Source of the DNA: Marinobacter mangrovi | GTDB taxonomy: Bacteria; Pseudomonadota; Gammaproteobacteria; Pseudomonadales; Oleiphilaceae | Reading direction: 5' to 3' | Assembly: GCF_016798325.1 (NCBI RefSeq) | Contig: NZ_JAERVO010000001.1 | Location: 310,001 to 374,000 of the forward strand | DNA: 64,000 nucleotides | Position numbers and translations under genes: made by a program | In this document: in pieces, positions 40,155 to 49,728 of the stretch | How positions within the stretch are numbered: position 1 is the first letter of the stretch | Layout: each line of letters begins with the position of its first letter | Notes under the pieces: generated by a model | What the model was told of the DNA's origin: nothing | The model's database searches: none | Seen by the model: only the letters and a program-made list of their open reading frames with translations

Positions 40155-41006
40155 TTAACGCAGTGCTATGGCGCCTTTGCCCACCCCTTCGAAGGCCTTG
40201 ACCTGAATGTCGTCATTGGGAAACTGCTGCTTACAGGCGTCCGCCAGGTAGGCGGCCAGCAGTTCGACTGTGGTGTCCGTATCAATCAGGCAAACCCGGT
40301 CGGCAGGCAGGGTGAGGCTGAATTCCCCCTGGTTGGCTTCGTAGGCGAACGTCAGGTAGCTGACGTCGTCTTCCACGAAACGGGCCGTCACGTCCTCTTC
40401 GGTGCCGACATAGATGTCCTGCCAGCGTTTGGCCCAGGCCCGTTCCAGAGCCTGGTCACGGGCACCGTTGCGCTGGATCTGGATGCGGGAGCGGTGGCCA
40501 TGGGCAATGCGCTGACAATTGCCCAGGTGCTTCTTGAGGCCGTGAACGTAGTGGTAGTAGGGGCCTTCGATCACCTCTTCACGCAGGTTGACCTCGATTC
40601 CGGTCACGTTTCCTGGCAGAACCGCGCGCAGTTCGTCCTGCAGCAGCTTTGAGACAGCGGAGGGAACCACCCGTTCACCGGGCAGCGGCAGGACAGCTTC
40701 GATCGGTGAGCCGTGGGTGATGACGCTGCCATCCGCGACCGGCCACTCCAGCTCGACGCGATCACCATGTTCGCGAAGCTGGGCGCCAGCGCGATCAGCC
40801 GGCACCACCAGACGGTGGTCCACGCGCTCATCGATCACCTGCTTGATGGTCCGCTTCACCGAGCCGAAATCAAACACCATGCCCTGTTCGTCCAGCTCAC
40901 CGGCCAGAACGATATCGACAATCCAGCTTTCACCCACCAGCCCACGGTCGTGGTCCAGGTAGGCGAAATCAATCACGGTGAGGTTGTCGACGAAAAGGTG
41001 GTTCAT
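40155..41006 (-). CDS. Tandem 6-pyruvoyl-tetrahydropterin synthase / QueD-like protein
   Basis: At 283 residues it is about twice the length of QueD and consists of two PTPS-like halves. The first (about 1-145) has the DFGSVKRTIKQVIDERVDH segment (Asp63-His64 like the catalytic Asp-His) but no zinc histidines. The second (about 146-283) has the zinc/catalytic region HGLKKHLGNCQRIAHGH (His155, Cys164, His169, His171) and the Thr-Thr-Val-Glu segment near 245-248. QueD makes carboxytetrahydropterin for queuosine; PTPS makes tetrahydropterins. Which reaction this does is unknown. A MobA-like gene is divergent 102 bp away. Confidence 0.78.
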   Translation of the reverse strand: MNHLFVDNLTVIDFAYLDHDRGLVGESWIVDIVLAGELDEQGMVFDFGSVKRTIKQVIDERVDHRLVVPADRAGAQLREHGDRVELEWPVADGSVITHGSPIEAVLPLPGERVVPSAVSKLLQDELRAVLPGNVTGIEVNLREEVIEGPYYHYVHGLKKHLGNCQRIAHGHRSRIQIQRNGARDQALERAWAKRWQDIYVGTEEDVTARFVEDDVSYLTFAYEANQGEFSLTLPADRVCLIDTDTTVELLAAYLADACKQQFPNDDIQVKAFEGVGKGAIALR

Positions 41007-41108
41007 GGAGCGAATAATTCCCGGTTGCGCTTGTAGGTTGGTGCGATTCTAGCAAAAATCCGCCTGTTCCAGTGAGTGTTTAGCCGGCACAGGGCAAAGG
41101 GAGAGAGG

Positions 41109-41723
41109 ATGACCAGCGATTCCGGATACGGGGCCATTGTACTGGCTGCGGGGGCGTCCCGGCGTATGGGGCGGCCCAAGGCGGCGTTGATCTACTGCGG
41201 AAAGTCCTTACTGTCCCACGCCATTGATCACGCCCGCAGCCTGTCGGGCGGTCCGGTCTACGCGGTGGTTGGCGGCGGCTATCCCCTGGTCCGCTTTCGG
41301 TGTGCCTCCCAGCCCGATCGCTGGCTTTTCAATCACGACTGGCCGACGGGAATGGCATCCTCGTTGCGGGCGGGCCTGGATGCCATGCCCGTAATGACCC
41401 GCGGCGTTTATGTTCTGCTGGTGGATCAGCCGGAGATCACGCAAGGTTTCTGGGAGGCGTTCAGGGAGACGGTGGTGCGGTCTGCGGGCCGGCGCCCGGT
41501 TGCGGCCGATCTGGGTGGGTTTGCCGGCGCTCCGGCCTTTCTGCCGCGCACACTCTGGCCTGAGCTGATGCAGCTATCCGGCGATGCCGGCGCCGGCGCG
41601 GTGCTGCGCCGGCGCGAGACCCTGCGGGTTCCCGCTCCCGGCGCCGATCGGGATGTTGACACACCGGCAGACATGCGGCGTTTGCGAGGCGTCCAGACGT
41701 CAGAACGATCCAAACAGCCCTGA
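41109..41723 (+). CDS. MobA-like nucleotidyltransferase (MocA/CoxC-type molybdenum cofactor family)
   Basis: The 204-residue NTP transferase has the signature [19 protein letters not shown] at residues 9-27, then [10 protein letters not shown] (metal-binding region) and [20 protein letters not shown]. Relatives add CMP to molybdopterin for xanthine-dehydrogenase-type enzymes, but similar proteins act on other phosphosugars or cofactors, and no molybdoenzyme gene is in the window. ATG at 41109 follows GGGAGAGAGG. It overlaps the convergent response-regulator gene by 24 bp. Confidence 0.78.
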   Translation: MTSDSGYGAIVLAAGASRRMGRPKAALIYCGKSLLSHAIDHARSLSGGPVYAVVGGGYPLVRFRCASQPDRWLFNHDWPTGMASSLRAGLDAMPVMTRGVYVLLVDQPEITQGFWEAFRETVVRSAGRRPVAADLGGFAGAPAFLPRTLWPELMQLSGDAGAGAVLRRRETLRVPAPGADRDVDTPADMRRLRGVQTSERSKQP

Positions 41724-42836
41724 CAGCCAGGCGATACCGACCGTAAAGATGCTCAGGCTCACCGCCAGGCCGATGGTGTAGACCCGCGAGGCAGACGCGC
41801 GCTGCTGGCGCACATAGAGGTCGATCGTACGTTGGGCGATATCCTCGGCGGTTTCCCGGGAGATATCGTGCGCCTGCTGGATGGCTTCGGATTGCAGCGT
41901 CTGCCAGAACTCGGTGTCGATGGTCTGCACGCTGGTGATGTGATCCTTCAGCTCGGCCATGTGGTCCGCGGTAAAGCCGCCGGACGACTGGATGGACGAC
42001 TTCAGGTCGGCCAGTTCACGTGCCAGCGACAGGTTGACCTCGGCGACGATCTCCTCCTTCAGCCCTTGGGTGCGGGCGTCGAAATCTTCGCGGAACGCGG
42101 TCAACTGTTGGGTCAGGGCGTCGTTCTTGCGGCGCTCGTCATCGTCCAGTACCCGCTTGATGTGATCGTGCTGCTCGTCAAACAGGCTGCTCAGCAGTTC
42201 ATGCAGGCGGTTGTTGATATGGGTCTTGACTGCAGAACGGGCAATTTGCTCAATCAGATCGCTGGTCAGGGGCACCACTTGCGAGCCGCCGTTCATCTCC
42301 CGCGGAGGTGTCTCCGTGGATCCGCTTGTGCTGTCCGTTTCGCCTTTGGGCGCGAGTTCCAGGGAGGCGTTCTCCGGCAGTTCCAATGGCTCGTCGTCGA
42401 TGTCCAGTACGGTGTCGTCCAGGGCATCGGGCTCGGGCGGTTGGGGCAGGGTGTTGTTGGTGACGTCGCTGGAGAGCTGGTCGAGCAGGGCATTCAGGCC
42501 GTCGTGATGGGGTGGCTTGGTCAGGATATTGTAGACGCCGAAGTTACGGGCCTCTTCCATGAAATTGGCCGACTTCTTGGACGTGCACATGATGATGGGG
42601 ATGTTGGCCGTATCGGGATTGCCCTTGATGGCCTTGGTGGCCTCCACGCCGTTCATGCCCGGCATCAGGTGGTCCATGAAAATTACGTCGGGCCGGTTGT
42701 CGCTGTTGAGGAAATCCAGGGCCTCTTCTGCGGAGCCGGCCATGTTGACCTGCATTTCCCGGTTCTCGAGCAGCTTGCTCAGTGCAAAGCGAGCGACCTT
42801 TGAGTCATCCACCAGCAGTGCATTCTTGATTGCCAT
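41700..42836 (-). CDS. CheY-type response regulator with coiled coil and C-terminal membrane anchor
   Basis: The first 120 residues are a complete receiver domain: Asp10/Asp11, phospho-acceptor Asp55 ([11 protein letters not shown]), Thr85 and Lys107. An acidic linker (about 121-185) follows, then a long helical region (about 190-350; [40 protein letters not shown]). The last 25 residues form a transmembrane helix ([20 protein letters not shown]). There is no DNA-binding or enzymatic output domain. Such a tail-anchored receiver is unusual. No histidine kinase is in the window. It is the third gene of a minus-strand membrane-protein cluster. Confidence 0.85.
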   Translation of the reverse strand: MAIKNALLVDDSKVARFALSKLLENREMQVNMAGSAEEALDFLNSDNRPDVIFMDHLMPGMNGVEATKAIKGNPDTANIPIIMCTSKKSANFMEEARNFGVYNILTKPPHHDGLNALLDQLSSDVTNNTLPQPPEPDALDDTVLDIDDEPLELPENASLELAPKGETDSTSGSTETPPREMNGGSQVVPLTSDLIEQIARSAVKTHINNRLHELLSSLFDEQHDHIKRVLDDDERRKNDALTQQLTAFREDFDARTQGLKEEIVAEVNLSLARELADLKSSIQSSGGFTADHMAELKDHITSVQTIDTEFWQTLQSEAIQQAHDISRETAEDIAQRTIDLYVRQQRASASRVYTIGLAVSLSIFTVGIAWLSGLFGSF

Positions 42837-42910
42837 GATACAACCTCAATCTCGCGTCTTGATCCCGGGCCGTGCCGGCGGTCCATGCCGGTGATGCGTA
42901 GCCCGTCCGA

Positions 42911-44305
42911 TTACCAGCCTTCGAGCGGCGGACATTGCGTCGCCCGATAACTCTTTTCTCGATAGCAGACCCCGGGCTCGCTGGTCCGGGCGCTGAAAAT
43001 CTCGCCTTCCGGGGTGGTCAGTTTGGCCTGACCATAGGGCTCTCCGTAGCGGAACGTGCCCTCGATGGCGCTGCCGTTGGGGTTCATCAGCGTGCCTTTG
43101 CCATGGAATTCACCTTCCATGTATTGACCGACGTATTTCTTGCCGTCGGCGAAGATCTCATTGCCTTCGCCGTTGAACTCCCCATTGGAGAAGCCGCCCT
43201 CGTAGTGATGTCCGTTAGGGTAGGTCAGCGTCCCTTCACCGTGGAACTGGCCGTCCTTGAAGCCGCCAACGTACAGCGTGCCATCCGCGCCGGTCAGCGA
43301 GCCATGGCCGTTGAGCTTGCCGTCGCTCCACTGGCCGGTGAGGACGTCCCCATTGGCCCGGGTCAGCGTGCCCTGGCCGTTGAACTGGTCGTCCTCGAAA
43401 TGACCGGTGTAGGTGGCGCCGTCCGGTGCGCGATAGGTGCCTTCGCCGGCACGTTCGCCTGCTTTCCAGTCACCCTCATAACGGCTGCCGTCCGGATAGA
43501 GGGCGACCCCTTCGCCATCGAACTGGCCGTCGACAAAGTGGCCATGATACTGCAGGCCGTCGTTGCCCTCATAGGCCCCGTCGCCGGTGCGCACGCCGCC
43601 GACCCATTGACCGTCGTGGTAATTGACCTGGGTGTAGGCCACCAGGTTGCCGCGCAGGGTCAGGTCATCGCCGGCTGCTACCCGGATGGTTTCGGACCAG
43701 GGCTTGTAGCCGGGCTTGCTGATGACAACCCGGTAATCGCCAGGATCCAGTTCGAGATCCAGGCGCGTCGAGCCATAGGGTTTGCCGTTGATTTCAACGG
43801 CGTCACCCAGCACGTTGGAGCGGAGTGTGAGTTGGGCGGTTGTCGGCTTGGGTGTTGGCTTCGGCGCTGCCGGTTGAGGTTTCGGGTTAGCCGGTTCCGC
43901 CATCGCCAGTGGTGTATCTGCCTGGACATCGGATTCCGCGGATGGATCGGCTTCGGTTGCCGGTACCGGACCAATCGTGAACGGTGTGGCTGACGCCGTG
44001 TTCTCACCGGAGGGGTCGTCGCTGTCCGTCGGCTTCTGCTCGGCGGTGCTGTCAGCGGTCGTGGCCGCCGGATCCGTGGCGGACGACGTGTCTGCAAAGA
44101 CGCTCTCGTTAGCCGAAACGGGTTTGGGCGTTTCGGTATCCCGATCCGGTGCTTTTACAGGAGACGGTGCCTGGTGTTCGGATTGCTCGCCAGTCAGTTG
44201 CGGCGGCATATGACCTGCATCCTGCTGGATGGAGGCGAAACCGGCGGTCACCAGCAGCATGAGTGCCAGCGCGTTGAGAAACAGCAGCGGCCTGTAATCG
44301 ACCAT
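42911..44305 (-). CDS. Membrane-anchored PEGA and MORN-repeat protein
   Basis: The 464-residue protein has an N-terminal membrane anchor (LLFLNALALMLLVTAGFASI, about 7-26) and a long disordered Pro/Thr/Glu region (28-155). A PEGA domain (about 157-218; VEINGKPYGSTRLDLELDPG) follows, then about nine 23-residue MORN repeats (230-430) of the form YPDGSRYEGDWKAGERAGEG. The last 25 residues hold two Cys (PGVCYREKSYRATQC). The orientation suggests the repeats lie in the periplasm. MORN repeats bind lipids or proteins in other systems; the role here is unknown. It lies 74 bp ahead of the tail-anchored response regulator. Confidence 0.85.
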   Translation of the reverse strand: MVDYRPLLFLNALALMLLVTAGFASIQQDAGHMPPQLTGEQSEHQAPSPVKAPDRDTETPKPVSANESVFADTSSATDPAATTADSTAEQKPTDSDDPSGENTASATPFTIGPVPATEADPSAESDVQADTPLAMAEPANPKPQPAAPKPTPKPTTAQLTLRSNVLGDAVEINGKPYGSTRLDLELDPGDYRVVISKPGYKPWSETIRVAAGDDLTLRGNLVAYTQVNYHDGQWVGGVRTGDGAYEGNDGLQYHGHFVDGQFDGEGVALYPDGSRYEGDWKAGERAGEGTYRAPDGATYTGHFEDDQFNGQGTLTRANGDVLTGQWSDGKLNGHGSLTGADGTLYVGGFKDGQFHGEGTLTYPNGHHYEGGFSNGEFNGEGNEIFADGKKYVGQYMEGEFHGKGTLMNPNGSAIEGTFRYGEPYGQAKLTTPEGEIFSARTSEPGVCYREKSYRATQCPPLEGW

Positions 44306-44455
44306 GAACTACCTCGATTGGACGCATGATGGATAGTGCCGAAGGCGCACAGGCAGGACGCACCGCTCGAGATGCGACCTGAACGTCCATACTAGCGGTT
44401 CGTCAGGTCGCCATGTAACAGAAAGTGACGGGAGTTAACGAGTTTGCCGCACGTT

Positions 44456-45046
44456 TCACACTTTGCCCGGAATCGCGTCACCCTCTGGGGCGTCTGCGGC
44501 CGGAGCTTCAGGCTGGCGCTGCTCCCAGGCGCGCATGTAAACGTCGGCTTCGTACTCGTAGGGGGAGCGGAAGGGCGTCAGGACAAAGTCGAAGATCAGG
44601 AAGAAAAAGCCCACCGATAGCCAGGCTACGACGATCGTCTGCGTGGTGTTCGCCTGCATCTCCGGGTTGGCGGCCACAAAAGCCTGCAGATCCGGCAGGA
44701 TATTGGTCACCATCACCACCGGATTGAAGCTGGCCATCACCAGCGGTACCCAGAACGCGATAAATACCGGAAAGAAGCCAAATGACCAGAGCACCCGGCG
44801 CAGGGTGTACATCAACAGGGCGCTCCAGAACCGCTGGCGCAGTTCCGGTACCTTGCGCAGCTGCTTGAGGTAGCGCTTGCGCTCGACCCAGTACGGAGCC
44901 AGTTCGGCACTGCCGGGTTCCGGCGGCGTGGCGGGCGATTCGGCGGCCCGGGGCTCTTCCGGCGTCGGTGTCGTTCCGACGGCGGTCGTCCGGGGCTTTT
45001 CCGCCTTTTCCTCGTGGATCTGGAGCTGGGTCAATGGGGCTGTCAT
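44456..45046 (-). CDS. Hypothetical membrane protein (196 residues)
   Basis: A disordered Pro/Glu/Ala-rich N-terminus (1-50) leads into a basic helical segment (YWVERKRYLKQLRKVPELRQ). Two transmembrane regions follow (LWSFGFFPVFIAFWVPLVMA and TIVVAWLSVGFFFLIFDFVL, about 90-110 and 137-158), then a charged tail with ...YEYEADVYMRAWEQRQ. No family is recognised. It is the first of three same-strand membrane-protein genes. The 170 bp upstream, shared with divergent mgsA, holds no clear promoter match. Confidence 0.72.
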   Translation of the reverse strand: MTAPLTQLQIHEEKAEKPRTTAVGTTPTPEEPRAAESPATPPEPGSAELAPYWVERKRYLKQLRKVPELRQRFWSALLMYTLRRVLWSFGFFPVFIAFWVPLVMASFNPVVMVTNILPDLQAFVAANPEMQANTTQTIVVAWLSVGFFFLIFDFVLTPFRSPYEYEADVYMRAWEQRQPEAPAADAPEGDAIPGKV

Positions 45047-45217
45047 GCGTTTGTTGATGTCCTGTGGTCACGCCTTGATAGAGAGTAACTAATTCAACCA
45101 TTAACTGCACCCTGGTTCCTTTACAGGTGCTTCATGAACGATAGTGCGTGTTACCCTACAGGAGATGACTGGTGGGTGCCCGTCAGGCGCCATGGATAGA
45201 TCGCAGGGTGAGACGCT

Positions 45218-45667
45218 ATGACTGAAAGTATTCGTCGGGTGGCGCTGGTGGCGCATGATAACAAGAAGGTGGACCTGATTGACTGGGTGGGTCGCAACCG
45301 TGACCTGCTCGCCCACTGTGAGCTACTCACCACCGGCACCACCGGCAAGCTGGTCTCCGAACGCACCGGCCTGGACGTGGAGCGATTACAGAGTGGCCCG
45401 CTTGGTGGTGACCAGCAGATTGGCGCCCGTATTGCCGAGGGGAAAGTGGACTTGCTGATTTTCTTCTGGGACCCCCTGGAACCCATGTCGCACGACCCGG
45501 ACATCAAGGCGTTGCTGAGGATTGCAACCCTGTGGAATATCCCGATAGCCTGCAACGAAAGTTCGGCGGATTTTATGGTGTCGTCGCCCTGTTTCAAGCA
45601 ATACACGCGCCGCAAGCCTGATTTCTCGATATACCAGAGCCGGACTGTCGCCGGCACAGATGCCTGA
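45218..45667 (+). CDS. mgsA: Methylglyoxal synthase
   Basis: The 149-residue enzyme turns dihydroxyacetone phosphate into methylglyoxal. It shows ALVAHDNKK with His13, TTGTTGKLV (phosphate loop), SGPLGGDQQIGARI with the catalytic Asp, FFWDPLEPMSHDPD and PIACNESSADFM. It is a cytoplasmic hexamer in relatives and acts when phosphate is short. The next gene starts within the mgsA stop codon or 35 bp later. Confidence 0.94.
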   Translation: MTESIRRVALVAHDNKKVDLIDWVGRNRDLLAHCELLTTGTTGKLVSERTGLDVERLQSGPLGGDQQIGARIAEGKVDLLIFFWDPLEPMSHDPDIKALLRIATLWNIPIACNESSADFMVSSPCFKQYTRRKPDFSIYQSRTVAGTDA

Positions 45668-45702
45668 TGGCGACCGCAACACATTCTATTCAGGATACTG
45701 CA

Positions 45703-48627
45703 ATGACCAAGAACAGAGACCAAGCCGTTCACCCTGCCTTTGAAAGGGTGAGGAAGCATCGGATCGAGACGCTGCATATCGACGTGGAGGAATATCGTCA
45801 TCGCAAGACCGGGGCGACCCATCTCCACCTGGCTTCGGAGAATGACGAAAACGTCTTTTTCGTGGCGCTGCGGACTTTCCCGATGGATTCCACCGGTGTC
45901 GCGCACATCCTGGAACACACCGCCCTGTGCGGCAGTGAGCGTTACCCGGTGCGGGATCCGTTCTTCATGATGATCCGCCGGTCCCTCAACACCTTCATGA
46001 ACGCGTTCACCAGCAGTGACTGGACCGCTTACCCGTTTGCGACGAAGAACCGCAAGGATTTCGACAACCTGTTGTCGGTTTACCTGGATTCGGTCTTTTT
46101 CTCCAAGCTGGACGAGATGGACTTCTCCCAGGAAGGTCACCGACTGGAATTCGAGGAGCCGGACGATCCGTCCACGCCGCTGGTTTATCGCGGCGTGGTC
46201 TACAACGAGATGAAGGGCGCCATGAGTGCGCCGACCGCCCAGCTTTGGCAGACCCTGACCAGTCATCTGTTCCCGACCACCACCTACCACTACAACAGCG
46301 GTGGTGAGCCGAGCCATATTACCGATCTGCGCTACGACGACTTGCTGCGGTTCTACAAGCATCATTACCACCCGAGCAACGCGATTTTTGCCACCTTCGG
46401 CAACATTCCGGCGATCGAACACCACGAACGTTTTGAGAGTCTGGTGCTGTCCCGTTTCGATCACCTCGACGTTGAGCTGCCGGTCCACGACGAGAAGCGC
46501 TTCTACGCGCCCAGCCGCGTCGAACAGGCCTACGCCATCAGTGAGGGTGAAGAGCTGTCCCACAAGACCCACATCGTGATGGGCTGGCTGCTGGGACACA
46601 GCTTCGAGCTGGAGAAAAATCTCGAAGCGCACCTGCTGGCGAATGTCCTGCTGGAGAACAGCGCCTCGCCGCTCATGCGGGCCCTGGAAACTACCGATAT
46701 CGGCCATGCGCCGTCGCCCATGCTGGGGCTGGAGGATTCCAACCGCGAGATGACCTTCGTGTGCGGGATCGAGGGCAGTGAGCCCGGTCGCGCGGCTGAC
46801 CTGGAAAAACTGGTCGAGGACACGCTGGATCAGGTGGCGCGTGAGGGTGTCAGCCAGGATCGTCTGGAGGCCATCCTGCATCAGCTGGAACTGCATCAGC
46901 GGGAAATTACCGGTGACCAGTTCCCCTACGGTCTGCAGCTGATCATGTCGTCCATCTCGCCGATGGTGCATGGCGGTGATCCGGTTGAGCTGCTCGATCT
47001 CGAACCGGTTCTGGCAAACCTGCGGGAGAAGATCAAGGATCCGGACTACGTGCCGAACCTGGTTCGCCGGCTGCTGCTGGATAACCCGCACCGGGTGACC
47101 CTGACCCTGCGTCCGGATGACAAGATGGACCAGCGTGAGCAGGCGGCCGTGGCTGAAGCGCTGGCCGAGCGCAAAGCCCGGCTGTCCGAAGACGAGGCGA
47201 AGGCCATCGTGGATCGCGCGGCGGCCCTGGAGGCACGTCAGCAGCGCAAGGATGACGATACCATTCTGCCCAAGGTCGATCTGGGGGATGTGCCGCTGCA
47301 ACTGCCGGAACCCGAAGCCCGCGAGGTCGAGGACTTCCCGGCTACGCTGTATGGTCAGGGCACCAACGGGCTGGTCTACGAGCAGGTGGTGCTGCCGCTG
47401 CCGGCCCTGAGTGACGAGGATTTGCTGCTGTTGCCGTTGTACACCATGTGCCTGACCGAGGTGGGCTGTGGTGAGCTGGATTACCTGGCGATGCAGGATC
47501 GCATGTCGGCCGAATCCGGTGGCGTCACGGCGTTCTCCATCGCCAAGGGGCGCATCGATGACGTGCAGGATTTGTCGGGCTACCTGGTGATCAGCGGCAA
47601 GGCGCTGGCCCGCAACCGTGACAAGCTGACCCAGCTGCTGCGTGATATTTTTGAAAGCGCGCGCTTTGACGAGAAAGCCCGTATCCGTGAGACCGTTGCC
47701 CAGGTTCGCGCGCGCCGAGAACAGTCTGTGACCGGCAGCGGGCATGCGTTGGCCATGGGCGCAGCGGCGCAGGGGTTGAGTCCCGGTGCGCGTCTGGCCT
47801 TCCGCCTGGGCGGACTGTCCGCCATCAAGGGCATCAAGGCGCTGGACGACTCCCTGAGCGATGAAAAGGCGTTGGAGAACCTGTGCGATCAGCTGGCAGG
47901 TATCCACCAGCGTATTCAGGGGCAGGCCCGCCAGTTCCTGGTGGTGGGCGAGGACGATCAGCTGGATCCGATGCTGGAGACGCTCCGAACCACCTGGCCC
48001 AAGGCGACGACCATCGAGACGGAAGGCTGGGAAGTGCCGCCGGTGAACGAGACTGTGCGCCAGGCCTGGCTGACGTCGACGCAGGTGAACTTCTGCGCCA
48101 AGGCCTACAGCACCGTGCCCATTGATCATCCCGATGCGGCGCCACTGACGGTCCTTGGTGGTTTCCTGCGGAATGGCTTCCTGCACCGGGCTATCCGGGA
48201 GCAGGGTGGTGCCTACGGCGGCGGTGCGACTCAGGACAGCGTCAACGGCACCTTCCGCTTCTTCTCCTACCGGGATCCGCGTCTGTTGGATACGCTGGAT
48301 GACTTCGACAACGCGCTGTCCTGGTTACAGGAAACTGAACACGATCCCCAGACACTGGAAGAAGCCATCCTGGGTGTCATCGGCCAGATGGACAAGCCGC
48401 GCTCACCAGCCGGCGAAGCCAAGCACGCGTTCCAGAACCGCCTGTTCGGCCGCACGCCGGAACAGCAGAAGCGATTCCGCGAACGGGTACTGGCGGTGAC
48501 TATCGAGGATCTAAAACGGGTCGCGACGGACTGGCTGGTGCCGGAAAAAGCCAGTGCGGCGGTGATCGCCAGCCCGCAGCAGCGAGAGACGCTGGAAGCG
48601 GCGGGCCTGGAAATCCACGAACTGTAA
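45703..48627 (+). CDS. PreP-type M16C metalloprotease (insulinase family)
   Basis: The 974-residue protease has the inverted zinc motif HILEHTALCGS (H-x-x-E-H) near residue 67, with the distal Glu in VVYNEMKGAMSAP. It also has the four-domain length of presequence proteases (PreP/Cym1), including the C-terminal R/Y pair region RAIREQGGAYGGGA. Such enzymes degrade unstructured peptides inside a closed chamber. No signal peptide is seen, so it is probably cytoplasmic. ATG at 45703 has AGGA 7-8 bp upstream; ATG at 45667, overlapping the mgsA stop, is possible. Confidence 0.88.
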   Translation: MTKNRDQAVHPAFERVRKHRIETLHIDVEEYRHRKTGATHLHLASENDENVFFVALRTFPMDSTGVAHILEHTALCGSERYPVRDPFFMMIRRSLNTFMNAFTSSDWTAYPFATKNRKDFDNLLSVYLDSVFFSKLDEMDFSQEGHRLEFEEPDDPSTPLVYRGVVYNEMKGAMSAPTAQLWQTLTSHLFPTTTYHYNSGGEPSHITDLRYDDLLRFYKHHYHPSNAIFATFGNIPAIEHHERFESLVLSRFDHLDVELPVHDEKRFYAPSRVEQAYAISEGEELSHKTHIVMGWLLGHSFELEKNLEAHLLANVLLENSASPLMRALETTDIGHAPSPMLGLEDSNREMTFVCGIEGSEPGRAADLEKLVEDTLDQVAREGVSQDRLEAILHQLELHQREITGDQFPYGLQLIMSSISPMVHGGDPVELLDLEPVLANLREKIKDPDYVPNLVRRLLLDNPHRVTLTLRPDDKMDQREQAAVAEALAERKARLSEDEAKAIVDRAAALEARQQRKDDDTILPKVDLGDVPLQLPEPEAREVEDFPATLYGQGTNGLVYEQVVLPLPALSDEDLLLLPLYTMCLTEVGCGELDYLAMQDRMSAESGGVTAFSIAKGRIDDVQDLSGYLVISGKALARNRDKLTQLLRDIFESARFDEKARIRETVAQVRARREQSVTGSGHALAMGAAAQGLSPGARLAFRLGGLSAIKGIKALDDSLSDEKALENLCDQLAGIHQRIQGQARQFLVVGEDDQLDPMLETLRTTWPKATTIETEGWEVPPVNETVRQAWLTSTQVNFCAKAYSTVPIDHPDAAPLTVLGGFLRNGFLHRAIREQGGAYGGGATQDSVNGTFRFFSYRDPRLLDTLDDFDNALSWLQETEHDPQTLEEAILGVIGQMDKPRSPAGEAKHAFQNRLFGRTPEQQKRFRERVLAVTIEDLKRVATDWLVPEKASAAVIASPQQRETLEAAGLEIHEL

Positions 48628-48645
48628 TTCCGGGTTGGAGAAACG

Positions 48646-48675
48646 AAAGAGGGTGCTGCGGCACCCTCTTTTTTT
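48646..48675 (+). terminator. Rho-independent terminator of the M16C protease gene
   Basis: AAAGAGGGTGC-TGCG-GCACCCTCTTT is followed by a run of T residues; strong stem with a 4-nt loop. It can also act for the convergent ppsR. Confidence 0.88.
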
Positions 48676-48699
48676 GGCAGGCGTGTTCAGGGCGGCCTG

Positions 48700-49515
48700 T
48701 CAGCGCTTTCGCTCGATGCCCGTGGCGACCATGATCCGGGTCGAGATTTCCTCGATCGAATAGGCCGTCGTGTTGAGGTAGGAGATGCGTTCGCGGCGAT
48801 ACATCAGCTCGATTTCCTCTACCTCGTAGCGGCACTGCTTGTCCGAGGAATAGCGGGAGTTGGGGCGCCGCTCATTGCGGATGGTGGCCAGGCGCTCGGG
48901 GTCGATCGTCAGTCCGAACAGCTTCTCCCGGTGCGGGCGCAGGGCCGCGGGCAGTCGCTGATCGTGAATGTCGTCCTCCGTGATGGGGTAGTTTGCCGCC
49001 TTGATGCCATAGTGCAGCGCCAGGTACAGGCACGTCGGAGTCTTACCGCTGCGGGAGGCGCCGATCAGGATCAGGTCAGCCTCGTCGTAGTAGCGGGTCC
49101 GTGCGCCGTCGTCGTTATCCAGCGCGAAGTTCACGGCGTTGATGCGACGCTCGTAGTTGGTCTCATTGGAAATGGAATGTGACCGCCCCACCGAATAGGA
49201 GGAGGACGCTTCCAGTTCCTGTTCCAGCGGCTGCAGGAACGTACCGAAAATGTCGACCATAAAGCCGTCGGCCTTGGAGACCTCGGCGCGAATGGCGCTG
49301 TCGACAATGGTGTCGAAGATCAGCGGCTTGGCGCCGTCGAGTTCCGCGGCCTTGTCGATGCGTTTAACGACGCTGGCGGCTTTCTCCAGATCGTCGATAT
49401 AAGGTACTGTGATCCGCTCGAAATGAATCTTTTCGAATTGGGCCAACAGACTGTTGCCAAGGGCTTCGGCTGTAATGCCTGTACCGTCGGAAATAAAGAA
49501 CGCCGTCCTTCTCAT
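48700..49515 (-). CDS. ppsR: PEP synthase regulatory protein (bifunctional kinase/pyrophosphorylase)
   Basis: The 271-residue DUF299 protein begins [20 protein letters not shown] and has P-loop GASRSGKT at residues 152-159, then [18 protein letters not shown] and [20 protein letters not shown]. It inactivates PpsA by ADP-dependent phosphorylation of a threonine beside the catalytic His and reverses this with phosphate. It is divergent from its target ppsA, with 213 bp between them. Confidence 0.94.
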   Translation of the reverse strand: MRRTAFFISDGTGITAEALGNSLLAQFEKIHFERITVPYIDDLEKAASVVKRIDKAAELDGAKPLIFDTIVDSAIRAEVSKADGFMVDIFGTFLQPLEQELEASSSYSVGRSHSISNETNYERRINAVNFALDNDDGARTRYYDEADLILIGASRSGKTPTCLYLALHYGIKAANYPITEDDIHDQRLPAALRPHREKLFGLTIDPERLATIRNERRPNSRYSSDKQCRYEVEEIELMYRRERISYLNTTAYSIEEISTRIMVATGIERKR

Positions 49516-49728
49516 AATGACCTGCTTCGCTCCGTTATTGACTTCATCTCATAAACTTAAGGTTCTCTTAATCCTCCTTCCGACGCGCGACACAGGCGGG
49601 CAGAGGGCCGATTCGGGGACGTCTGTACGTGTTGTTCCCTAGGTAATCAAGGCAGGTTACAGTATGATACGCCCGATATTCGATAGGCTACCCGCCAAAT
49701 GGGCTCACAGATTTAAGGGAGATGCGCT

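Noticed and set aside
45151-48186. Minus-strand open frame of 1011 codons
   Set aside because: It lies antisense to the PreP-type protease, which has an intact zinc motif. The frame is rich in His, Gln and Arg, as expected for the complement of a high-GC gene.
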